A stretch of DNA of 64,000 nucleotides from the NCBI GenBank assembly GCA_028281535.1, contig JANQJS010000002.1:62001-126000 (forward strand), written 5' to 3'. Positions 1 to 7,549 of the stretch are shown one piece after another. Made by a program: the position numbers and the translations under genes. Positions within the stretch are counted from its first letter, which is position 1. The number at the start of each line of letters is the position of its first letter. This DNA is from Sedimentisphaerales bacterium (GTDB lineage Bacteria > Planctomycetota > Phycisphaerae > Sedimentisphaerales > SM23-30). The notes under the pieces were generated by a model. It was not told where the DNA came from, did no database searches, and worked only from the letters and a program-made list of their open reading frames with translations.

Positions 1-583
1 CCAGGATACCCCATAAATCATGCAATTGCATATGCCCGCGAAGGTCTACATCGCAGGGAATGTCGTTGGTTTTCTGGGTACCGATCAGGACCAGTGGCTT
101 ACCATCGAGGTGCTGTTTAAGGTGTTCGGCATGTTCAACAGGCCATTGTCTGGAGGCATGTCCCCCCTCTGGTGCAAATAACACACAATCCCTTAAATGC
201 TTATATTTTTGACTCCAACGTTGCGGTATTTTGACATAAGGTGATTCGAAAGGAGGCTCTTCTCCCAGCAGTAATCCCAGTTCATCCGTTCGGTGAAGTG
301 TTGGAGGTCGATTTTTAGTTAAATAATCCAGGTCGATGAATTCTTCGTTGGATTCTCCCAACCAGGTAAATTCAGGCCTAATTTCAGAAAATGCGTCAAC
401 CCAGGTAGCGGATGTGATAATTTCCACATGGACATCTCGCGCATGGACTTTATCCAGAACAGGTAGTAAGCATACCACATTACCGAGTCCATGGTTGCGT
501 TTGATGCGAATTATTTGTTTGTTAGGCTGAAGAAGATGATCCGCTGTGCGAATATCTTGAATTCCAATGGCCTTTGCCTCCAT
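1..583 (-). CDS. Glycosyltransferase family 9 (heptosyltransferase-like), partial
   Basis: This gene runs off the left edge, so only its first 194 codons are visible. The readable protein has a nucleotide-sugar transferase look: a glycine-rich GLGNVV segment at residues 32-37 near the N-terminus, the FAPEGG...RQWP segment at 136-148, LIGT at 166-169 and DLRGH at 180-184. These are the usual landmarks of GT9 enzymes, which add heptose or related sugars to lipopolysaccharide core. The start at 583 is chosen because AAAGGTG lies 5 bases upstream; an in-frame ATG at 598 has no clear ribosome site. It is divergent from the next large gene, which also ends in a glycosyltransferase-like domain. The exact sugar cannot be told. 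Confidence 0.75.
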   Translation of the reverse strand, partial: MEAKAIGIQDIRTADHLLQPNKQIIRIKRNHGLGNVVCLLPVLDKVHARDVHVEIITSATWVDAFSEIRPEFTWLGESNEEFIDLDYLTKNRPPTLHRTDELGLLLGEEPPFESPYVKIPQRWSQKYKHLRDCVLFAPEGGHASRQWPVEHAEHLKQHLDGKPLVLIGTQKTNDIPCDVDLRGHMQLHDLWGIL

Positions 584-893
584 GCAAACACCTTTCATGT
601 TGCAAAATTAGTTTTCTATCAATTTAATGATCGGCATTGCACTGCGAAAATGTTCAAACTAATTCCAATTGATTTGCACCGCTATAGCTATGGAATTGAG
701 ACTTTTTGATTGAATCACGTGTGAGAATGTAATAATCTAATATATCAAGGTCCGATAAATTAGATATTTTGTGCGATTCTTTGAGATTCGACGATAAGAG
801 GATATCTTGTTTGTACAAATAACCTTGTCGATTCATGGATGATAATAATGGAAATGTTCCAATGAGCGTTTCAATTAATAAAGGTAGGATGCT
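584..893. other. Divergent intergenic region, no gene seen
   Basis: About 310 bases separate two divergent glycosyltransferase-type genes, so promoters for both should lie here. I see AT-rich stretches and a short palindrome GCTATAGC near 681, but no convincing -35/-10 pair. A 60-codon minus-strand ORF at 654-836 has no ribosome site and no recognisable features, so I do not call it. Confidence 0.5.
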
Positions 894-2900
894 ATGACAC
901 GTTCAGCGACCCCATCACAACAGGCATCAGAAAGTTCTGAAGTCACCTTCATGCCTGCAGATAAAATTGATGCATACAAAACGAACTTGTTAAATACATG
1001 GCCGCTTGAGCAATTACTTGCAGTTAACCTGCAGGCATTAAGTCAGAAAAATCCTTTATTGGCGGATCAAATTCAAAAAACTCCCGTGCCTGATTCTATT
1101 GAATTGACGGTTGCTAATGATGGTCAAATTACCTTCATCCAAAAGTTACCTGATAATCGCATCCAATGGTTTGGTTCTTCATCCATTCCCGGAGTTTTTG
1201 CAGAACAAAATATTGAGCGGATTGATGTGGATCAAATTAATTTAGCATTGAATGGTATCTGGCAAGGGGCGGATGTCATGGCAATTTTAAAGAAGATGAA
1301 TCCCAATCAAGCCCTGTTTATTTTTGAGCGCGATTTACTCAATTTACGTTTGGCCTTTTGCCTGTATGATTTTTCATTGCATTTGGTGAATGGCAATCTT
1401 GTTATTTTTGTGGGCGAAGATTATGAAAAACAGCTCATAGAGTTTTACGATGAGAATTCAGGATACACCATTTTGGAACGAGTTGTTTCGTTGCCATATT
1501 GTGAAGATAAAGAGAATCAAATATTTTCACTTCAGATTACCACGGTTATGCAAAATCAACTTCAGGCTATTTTTAAGAAAATTGCGAGTCTGGGTAAGGA
1601 GTTGTCTGAAGCCTATGAGCAGCGTCCATTAATTCAATGTCTTGAAACATTGAAAAGTCAAAACTGGGATGAGTGCGGTATTTTAAATGTTGCACGTTTT
1701 TATAATGAGCATGAATACTTTTTAAGCTTACATCTTCTGACCGGTATGATGCAACAGGGATTGGTAGTTGATCAAATGGTTTGTGATCAACCTGGTAAGG
1801 CTTCTGTTATACCTCAGTTAGAAAAGCTCTTAAGCAACCTTCCGCAAATGGTTATCTTAAAAGAGAACTATCGCAAAGATTTTAGTTATGCTATACCTGA
1901 AAATGTCGTTTGTTTAACATGTCTTGATTATGTCGATGAGCAAGTACTCGAAAACCAAGAGCCTGTGAGTCAGCGAATCAAACCACAAGATATGTTGATC
2001 GTTACTAGTCAGGAGGATAAAGAAACGTTAGTTAAGTTTGATGTTCCAGACGAGCAAGTCTTAAATGTAAAGATTACTGCGAATACGGAATTATACCAGC
2101 CGGTAGAGCTGGAGACGAATGATTTAAAATATTATGGCAGCGATGTTGCTTTAGTTTCTGATCGGTTTAGTTCTGATCCGGAAGATTATGGTATTCGTTT
2201 GCCCACCCACCAAAAGTTACTGGATGTTGTGATACATGAGATTTGTGATGCTAGTGAAAAATATGAATATGAGAAAGCACGTCTCTTTTTGAAGCGGGCG
2301 CAGCGTTGCGGCGTTCAATTAAAAGAAAAAGATATTGAAGAGCATTTTGTAAAGTTGGTTCGGGAATTTTATGGGGAGATCATTCTGCGAGATTTGTATG
2401 CCGCTTCTTTGATACAAAAAGAGATTGATTTAAAGATATGGTATACAGAGTCCGTTCATCCACTCATGGCAAATCCAAATACTAATTTTTGGCATCAATC
2501 CAATGTTAATGATTTTGTTGCAGGCGGTGTTTCAGAGGGTGAAGCACTTAATAAATTGTATAATGCGGCAAAAATTTACCTTTACATTAATAGTCAGGGG
2601 TTGGTGAATAAGCGGCTTATTGATGGTATTGCGGCAGGTGCCTTTTTTCTGGTAAAAGCTCATTCAAAATCTGATCACTCAAATAGTCTTATGAATTATT
2701 TTAAGCCTGGCAAAGAAATCATCGTTTTTGATACGATTGAAGACTTACAACGGAAAGTTAAATATTATCTTAAACATGAAGATGAGCGAATTAAAATTGC
2801 ACAGGCGGCACGACTTAAAGTGTTAGAGAATTACAGTGCCAAGAATAGCGCTGGCATTATATTGGATGGAGTTGAGAAGAGATTAAGCCAAATTCTCTAA
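894..2900 (+). CDS. Large protein with C-terminal CgeB-like glycosyltransferase domain
   Basis: The 668-residue protein has no signal peptide or membrane segment. Its first 500 residues are not recognised. The C-terminal part resembles the nucleotide-sugar-binding half of GT-B glycosyltransferases of the CgeB / Glyco_trans_1_2 type: an IYLYINS segment near 560, then NKRLIDGIAAGAFFLV, a YFKPGKEIIVF segment near 605, and a helical tail with ENYSA near 647. In that family this half binds the donor sugar and the variable front half the acceptor, so a role in glycosylating a protein or polymer is an inference. AAAGGTAGG precedes the ATG at a good distance. It ends 6 bp from the convergent PilZ gene. 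The acceptor is unknown. Confidence 0.6.
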   Translation: MTRSATPSQQASESSEVTFMPADKIDAYKTNLLNTWPLEQLLAVNLQALSQKNPLLADQIQKTPVPDSIELTVANDGQITFIQKLPDNRIQWFGSSSIPGVFAEQNIERIDVDQINLALNGIWQGADVMAILKKMNPNQALFIFERDLLNLRLAFCLYDFSLHLVNGNLVIFVGEDYEKQLIEFYDENSGYTILERVVSLPYCEDKENQIFSLQITTVMQNQLQAIFKKIASLGKELSEAYEQRPLIQCLETLKSQNWDECGILNVARFYNEHEYFLSLHLLTGMMQQGLVVDQMVCDQPGKASVIPQLEKLLSNLPQMVILKENYRKDFSYAIPENVVCLTCLDYVDEQVLENQEPVSQRIKPQDMLIVTSQEDKETLVKFDVPDEQVLNVKITANTELYQPVELETNDLKYYGSDVALVSDRFSSDPEDYGIRLPTHQKLLDVVIHEICDASEKYEYEKARLFLKRAQRCGVQLKEKDIEEHFVKLVREFYGEIILRDLYAASLIQKEIDLKIWYTESVHPLMANPNTNFWHQSNVNDFVAGGVSEGEALNKLYNAAKIYLYINSQGLVNKRLIDGIAAGAFFLVKAHSKSDHSNSLMNYFKPGKEIIVFDTIEDLQRKVKYYLKHEDERIKIAQAARLKVLENYSAKNSAGIILDGVEKRLSQIL

Positions 2901-2906
2901 GACAGA

Positions 2907-3680
2907 TTATTTTCGAATTAAGTTTGGATGCTTACTGATATTTTGTTGCCGTTGGTATAGATTCACTATGCGGCCGATTCGTCTTAAAACATTTCGACCG
3001 ATTTCGTCCATTTCCTGACCAATGATTTGGAACCCTAACATGGCTTCGTTTGGATCATCGGTATTGGTCGCATGACGGAAACGTGAGTTAATTTCGATCG
3101 GATCTTGACCTGACATAGGGACAAAGGTTAATTTGAATTGGTCGCCTTCATTTAAATCTACTGCGGCATCTTTATTAATTTTCACACCTAATCCACCTGC
3201 TGATAGATCAACAAGATGACCGTGCCATTGTTTACGATCGACGATATGGTCATCCTCTAATCGCTCAAAAGTGACATCCACTATTTCATTTGAAGGAACT
3301 TCTGCACGATTGTAGGCGCGTCGTTGAATACGTTCAATTTGTTCTGGAAACATCACAACAATCACGGGCATAAAAACGCCACTGTCAATTTCAAAACGGT
3401 CTTGCGAAATGGAACGAGTGACAAAGAGATTTTTGTAGTAGCCCTTTTTGAATGAAACGGCAATTTCCTGTCCGGTTGCCATTTCAGTATGGCAGTCATT
3501 CATGTCGGGGGTAGGATGAGCTAAATAGAGACGATTACTTTGAATTGCGATAAAGTTCGATTTGTACACTTGCCAGTTTTTGTCCTGACGTGTCGTAATT
3601 GTGAGGGGTAGACGCTTGCCTACGGCCGTTTCAATCAGTTCTTTGCAATCGACGCCAACCATGAATTTTCGATTGGTCAT
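2907..3680 (-). CDS. PilZ domain protein (cyclic-di-GMP effector, YcgR-like)
   Basis: A 257-residue soluble protein with an N-terminal flagellar-brake-like half and a C-terminal PilZ domain. The c-di-GMP binding signature is visible: RAYNR (RxxxR) near residue 118 and DLSAGG (DxSxxG) near 156. PilZ proteins bind cyclic di-GMP and change motility, adhesion or polysaccharide export; the two-domain order here matches YcgR-type proteins. A strong ribosome site, GAGGAG, lies 6 bases before the ATG. No flagellar genes are in the window, so its output could equally be envelope polysaccharide, given the glycosyltransferases next door. Confidence 0.8.
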   Translation of the reverse strand: MTNRKFMVGVDCKELIETAVGKRLPLTITTRQDKNWQVYKSNFIAIQSNRLYLAHPTPDMNDCHTEMATGQEIAVSFKKGYYKNLFVTRSISQDRFEIDSGVFMPVIVVMFPEQIERIQRRAYNRAEVPSNEIVDVTFERLEDDHIVDRKQWHGHLVDLSAGGLGVKINKDAAVDLNEGDQFKLTFVPMSGQDPIEINSRFRHATNTDDPNEAMLGFQIIGQEMDEIGRNVLRRIGRIVNLYQRQQNISKHPNLIRK

Positions 3681-4029
3681 ATCAGCTCCTCTTAAGGATT
3701 TCTAGTTATAAGCTTAAAATTGCTACAATCTGTCATCTGATAAAGACTTATTTATCTAAAACTGTTTTTCGGCTAATCCCTTTAGCAACATAAGTTAGAA
3801 ATCAGGAATCTCCGTAAAGAAATCCTATAAAGAGTTAATATATAAGTAATAAGTAGTTATAAAACATTGGATTTGATAGCAATTATGAAACACAAAGCAC
3901 ATGGTCTGATAATAAGTCGCCCTTGAGGTGGAATTTTATGAAGCGGATTAATTTCTACTAAACATTCAATACCAATTGTCGTATGATTCTATGTAGGTAG
4001 ATCATTGGAATTAGTGAGCAATATATAAG
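3681..4029. other. Divergent AT-rich intergenic region
   Basis: About 350 bases lie between the PilZ gene (minus) and the DUF2461 gene (plus). The segment 3923-3935 (TTGAGGTGGAATT) is identical over 13 bases to one upstream of the 947-residue GLUG gene at 37660. Here it also looks like a ribosome site followed by a 7-codon ORF (ATG at 3938, stop after Tyr), which may be chance. No convincing -35/-10 pair was found. Confidence 0.4.
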
Positions 4030-4719
4030 TTGAATAAGTCACATATCAAACCAGCGTTATTTAAATTTCTCAGAGATCTCAAAGCCAACAATCGTCGAGA
4101 CTGGTTTCTCGAGAATAAATCCAGATTCATAGAGGATGTCCAAAAGCCTTTGTTGGAATTTATCGAAGATTTTGAATCGCCATTACATAAAATCAGTCCG
4201 CATTTTGCAGCTGTAGCTAAAGTGCAAGGTGGTTCACTTTTTCGGATTTATCGTGATACACGATTCTCAAAAAATAAAAATCCCTATAAAGAAAATGCGG
4301 GTGTTCATTTCTGTCATTATGATGGTAAGGATGTTCATGCTCCGGGGTTTTATTTGCATCTCGAACCCGGTGGGTGTTTTGCGGGTGTCGGACTTTGGCA
4401 TCCTGACAATCAAGCCTGTGGAATGATTCGCCAGGCAATAGTGGATCAGCCACAAGTGTGGAAAAAAATTGTTAGAAATGCAACCTTTAAAAAAACGTTT
4501 GGTTCACTTCAAGGCGATTCATTAAAGCGACCACCTCGAGGCTTTGATCCGGACCACCCTTTGATAGACGATTTGAAACGAAAAGACTTTATTGTTGTGA
4601 AAAAATTCTCACAAAAAAAAATTTGCTCTAGTGAGTTTATGGCGCAGTTTTATAAAACATGCCAAACGGCAAAACCATTTGCAAAATTTTTAACTCAAGC
4701 CGTTGAATTGCCCTGGTAA
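4030..4719 (+). CDS. DUF2461 / TIGR02453 family protein
   Basis: The 229-residue protein begins with the family hallmark: LFKFLRDLKANNRRDWF at residues 10-26, followed by FRIYRDTRFSKNKNPYK around 72-88 and a GVHF segment. This conserved bacterial family has no settled biochemical function. The start is TTG: it is the only start codon after an in-frame stop, and it places the conserved N-terminus where the family usually has it. The ribosome site is weak. The DUF1569 gene follows 13 bp downstream with its own site, so the two are probably co-transcribed. Confidence 0.8.
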   Translation: MNKSHIKPALFKFLRDLKANNRRDWFLENKSRFIEDVQKPLLEFIEDFESPLHKISPHFAAVAKVQGGSLFRIYRDTRFSKNKNPYKENAGVHFCHYDGKDVHAPGFYLHLEPGGCFAGVGLWHPDNQACGMIRQAIVDQPQVWKKIVRNATFKKTFGSLQGDSLKRPPRGFDPDHPLIDDLKRKDFIVVKKFSQKKICSSEFMAQFYKTCQTAKPFAKFLTQAVELPW

Positions 4720-4732
4720 AAAAGGAAATCCT

Positions 4733-5188
4733 ATGGCTGAAAGACGAAAATTAAAATTTCATTCACTACAAGATATTTTAAATGATGCCAAAATGCTGGC
4801 CGCTAGCGAAGTTGATTTATCTGGTGATTGGACATTAGGGCAAATCCTTGGGCACCTATCCGTTTCAATGAATGGGTCAATTGATGGAATAAACGATTTT
4901 AAACCTCCCTTTTTAATACGCCTATTGGCACCTGTTTTTATGAAAAACAAAATTCTAAACGATGGGATGAAACCAGGAATTAAATTTCCCAATAAGCTCA
5001 AAAAAAGTTTTGTTCCTGAATTTTCAACTCAGGAAGGTATAGAAGCAATTGAAAAAGCGTTGCAGCGATTAAATGAAAATGAGCATCGCGTCAAGCATCC
5101 CATTTTAGGAACACTAACGCGGGAGCAGTGGGATCAGTTTCACCTTCGTCATGCAGAGTTGCATTTGAGTTTTGCCAGGCCGATTTAA
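4733..5188 (+). CDS. DUF1569 protein (DinB-like four-helix fold)
   Basis: A 151-residue protein matching DUF1569, a branch of the DinB/YfiT-like putative metalloenzyme superfamily. WTLGQILGHLS at about 35-45 and FHLRHAELHLSF near the C-terminus supply histidines that bind a metal in this fold. AAAGGA lies just before the chosen ATG at 4733; a longer reading from 4703 would overlap the previous gene and lacks a ribosome site. It follows the DUF2461 gene by 13 bp and ends 14 bp from the convergent fabI. Substrate unknown. Confidence 0.75.
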   Translation: MAERRKLKFHSLQDILNDAKMLAASEVDLSGDWTLGQILGHLSVSMNGSIDGINDFKPPFLIRLLAPVFMKNKILNDGMKPGIKFPNKLKKSFVPEFSTQEGIEAIEKALQRLNENEHRVKHPILGTLTREQWDQFHLRHAELHLSFARPI

Positions 5189-5202
5189 TCGCTTCGAAAT
5201 GT

Positions 5203-5973
5203 TTATCCGACAATATTATAGCCGGCATCCACATAGGTGATTTCACCGGTAATACCCGATGACATATCGCTGGCAAAAAAGGCCGCCGTTTCTCCAACTT
5301 CACTTTGGTCAACGGTTCGTTTTAACGGAGTTTTCTCTGTAGCGTGGTCAAGCATTTTTCCAAAATCACCTACGGCCATAGCTGCCAGAGTTCGAATTGG
5401 GCCTGGGGAAATCGCATTGACTCGAATATTTTTTTCACCTAAATCCAATGCAAGGTAACGTACGCTAGATTCCAAAGCTGCTTTGGCAACCCCCATCACA
5501 TTATAGTTGGGGACGGCCATGACACTGCCAAGATAAGTCATTGTCATGAGTGATCCCGGTCCATCGGGTTGTACAGCAACATATTCGCGTGCCATTTCAA
5601 TCAGTGAATAGGCACTAACATTTAACGCTAATTCAAAACCTTCCTTTGAGGTTTGCGAAAACGGTTTGACCAAATCGTCACGGTTGGCGAAAGCCAAAGA
5701 ATGAACGACGAAATCAATTTGTCCCATTTCGCTTTTAGCTTTTTCGAAGATGGCTTTGATGCTGCCTTCTTCAGTCACATCACAGGGTTCCAGGAATAGG
5801 GGGTCGAGTTCCTTGGTGGCTTGAGAAACGCGACGAAGATTTTTGTCACCGGGAAGATGAGTAAATGCCAGCGATGCACCATGTGCATGACAGGATTTTG
5901 CTACGCCTGTCGCAATACTACGATCGTTGGCCACACCAAAAATCAATCCCTTTTTACCATCAAGAATACCCAT
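5203..5973 (-). CDS. fabI: Enoyl-[acyl-carrier-protein] reductase (NADH), FabI
   Basis: FabI carries out the last step of each fatty-acid elongation cycle, reducing trans-2-enoyl-ACP. The 256-residue protein has the FabI-type cofactor motif GVANDRSIATGVA at 13-25 and the catalytic set Tyr147, Tyr157 and Lys164 (YNVMGVAK), one residue shifted from E. coli Tyr146/156 and Lys163. The NAISPGPIRT segment near 190 is the substrate loop, which is where triclosan binds in this family. The C-terminus GEITYVDAGYNI is canonical. It sits downstream of rho on the same strand with its own promoter in the 131-bp gap. Length is as expected. Confidence 0.96.
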   Translation of the reverse strand: MGILDGKKGLIFGVANDRSIATGVAKSCHAHGASLAFTHLPGDKNLRRVSQATKELDPLFLEPCDVTEEGSIKAIFEKAKSEMGQIDFVVHSLAFANRDDLVKPFSQTSKEGFELALNVSAYSLIEMAREYVAVQPDGPGSLMTMTYLGSVMAVPNYNVMGVAKAALESSVRYLALDLGEKNIRVNAISPGPIRTLAAMAVGDFGKMLDHATEKTPLKRTVDQSEVGETAAFFASDMSSGITGEITYVDAGYNIVG

Positions 5974-6034
5974 AAAAACTCCTAATTTACTAATTATATC
6001 ATTATTAATGCTAAGTTACGTGATTTAAGAGGCT

Positions 6035-6063
6035 ACTGTAAGACATTCTCGAGAGAGTGTCAA
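6035..6063 (-). promoter_or_regulatory. fabI promoter
   Basis: Read on the minus strand, TTGACA (6063-6058) and TACAGT (6040-6035) are separated by exactly 17 bases, a sigma-70-type promoter with a perfect -35. Transcription would start near 6028, about 55 bases before the fabI ATG. The -35 is preceded by CGGG, as is the one before rho. Confidence 0.6.
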
Positions 6064-6104
6064 CCCGGAGTTGGATGTAGAATTTTGACATAAATCAGGG
6101 GGTG

Positions 6105-7205
6105 TTATGGCAGCTGTTCTAAGAAATCTGCATTGGTAGCATGTTTTTTCATCGCTGAAAGAATCATTTCTACATCTTTGCCAGGTGCCATGCCATCAAG
6201 ATAGCGACGGAGGCTATGAATTTTATCCAACTCCTTTTGTGATAAGAGAAGTTCTTCTTTTCGTGTACCAGACTCAGGAATGTTGAATGCCGGATAGATA
6301 CGTCGATTGGCAAGGTCACGATCCAGAACAAGTTCCATGTTACCTGTTCCCTTGAATTCTTGGAAAATGACTTCATCCATGCGGCTTCCGGTATCGACTA
6401 ATGCCGTTGCCAGAATTGTCAGTGAGCCGCCAGATTCATTCATACGTGCCGCACCAAAGAATTGCTTGGGAAACTGCAAGCCGCGAATATCCAAACCGCC
6501 ACTCATTGTGCGACCGCTGGATCGGGTGTTGCTATTAAATGCGCGTCCCAGACGTGTAATTGAATCAAGTAAGATGACAACGTCATTCCCAAATTCGACA
6601 AGTCGTTTAGCTTTATCCAATGCGAGCATACCGGTTTTTACATGATTTTCAATTGTTTTGTCATTTGATGATGCGATCACTTCCCCAGAAATATTTCGCT
6701 TCATGTCGGTGACTTCTTCTGGTCGCTCATCAATGAGCAGTACCATCAATTGCACCTCAGGATGATTGGTGGTGATTGCATTGGCGATTTGCTGCAATAG
6801 AATTGTTTTACCGGTTCGAGGGGGTGCAACAATCAGTCCACGTTGCCCTTTACCAATCGGTGTCAATAGGTCTATCATACGTGGGCCCAAGGGGTCTGGA
6901 CCTGTTTCAAGTTTGATGCGATCGCGAGGATCAATCACAACCATATCATCAAAACTGACGACATCCAAATATTCATCTGGAGTGCGATCATTCAGGCTGA
7001 TTAATTCGGAAACGTTCGGATTTTTTCCTTTGCGTTTTTCAGACTCTGCTTTGACAAATAATCCATTTCTTAACGAAAATTCTCTGATAAGATCTCGTCC
7101 AACGAATGGATCTATGGCACTATTAGCCGCAGGGAAACGTTTTGGATCACGTAAAAAACCGTGACCTTTCTCTGTAATTTCCAATACTCCTTCAACGACT
7201 GTCAT
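6105..7205 (-). CDS. rho: Transcription termination factor Rho (lacks N-terminal helix bundle)
   Basis: Rho is the hexameric RNA-dependent helicase that ends transcription. The 366-residue protein begins directly with the cold-shock-like primary RNA-binding domain (GFLRDP at 16-21) and lacks the N-terminal helical domain found in E. coli Rho (419 residues). The motor is complete: Walker A APPRTGKT at 127-134, catalytic Glu in DERPEEV near 160-165, Walker B DVVILLD at 208-214, Q-loop at 227-240 and R-loop KGTGN at 285-289. AAGGA lies 8 bases before the ATG, and the in-frame upstream codons contain no other start, so the short N-terminus seems real. Confidence 0.95.
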   Translation of the reverse strand: MTVVEGVLEITEKGHGFLRDPKRFPAANSAIDPFVGRDLIREFSLRNGLFVKAESEKRKGKNPNVSELISLNDRTPDEYLDVVSFDDMVVIDPRDRIKLETGPDPLGPRMIDLLTPIGKGQRGLIVAPPRTGKTILLQQIANAITTNHPEVQLMVLLIDERPEEVTDMKRNISGEVIASSNDKTIENHVKTGMLALDKAKRLVEFGNDVVILLDSITRLGRAFNSNTRSSGRTMSGGLDIRGLQFPKQFFGAARMNESGGSLTILATALVDTGSRMDEVIFQEFKGTGNMELVLDRDLANRRIYPAFNIPESGTRKEELLLSQKELDKIHSLRRYLDGMAPGKDVEMILSAMKKHATNADFLEQLP

Positions 7206-7252
7206 GTAATCAATCCTTAATATGAATAATTTGTAACTTAATATACTATGAT

Positions 7253-7282
7253 TTTATGTTGGCAATGAATCTCTATTGTCAA
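7253..7282 (-). promoter_or_regulatory. Possible rho promoter
   Basis: On the minus strand a perfect TTGACA (7282-7277), preceded by CGGG as at fabI, is followed after 18 bases by CATAAA (7258-7253); TAAAAT lies 2 bases further on. The -10 is imperfect, so this is moderate support. It is about 50 bases before the rho start codon. Confidence 0.4.
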
Positions 7283-7427
7283 CCCGTCTGACTGGGATTA
7301 TGCCAAAGACGATTGAAAAGCCCGCTAGAAGAGTCAAATGAAATTGCATTCACTTAACTGACAATATTGTAGGCTGGATTGAACTGAAAATCAAGTTTTT
7401 CGTAATTCATTTATAAACTTTATCTGC

Positions 7428-7457
7428 TTGCTATAAACCGTCATTGTGGCATAAAAT
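7428..7457 (+). promoter_or_regulatory. Possible promoter of the nfeD-floA cluster
   Basis: TTGCTA (7428-7433) and TAAAAT (7452-7457) are spaced by 18 bases, upstream of the NfeD gene. Between this and the start codon lies a 7-bp inverted repeat, ATTCGAC (7482-7488) with GTCGAAT (7501-7507), which would form a hairpin in the leader just before the ribosome site. Confidence 0.4.
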
Positions 7458-7549
7458 AGGGACTAGAAATGAAGATAATCAATTCGACCTGACGGAGCAT
7501 GTCGAATATCTGAAAGTTTTTAAAGGTCGAGTTGTTTAGGATGATTGTG

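Noticed and set aside
654-836. 60-codon minus-strand ORF
   Set aside because: No ribosome site, no recognisable features; low-complexity AT-rich DNA can give this by chance.
6307-7164. Plus-strand ORFs opposite rho
   Set aside because: They are shadows of the well-conserved rho reading frame.
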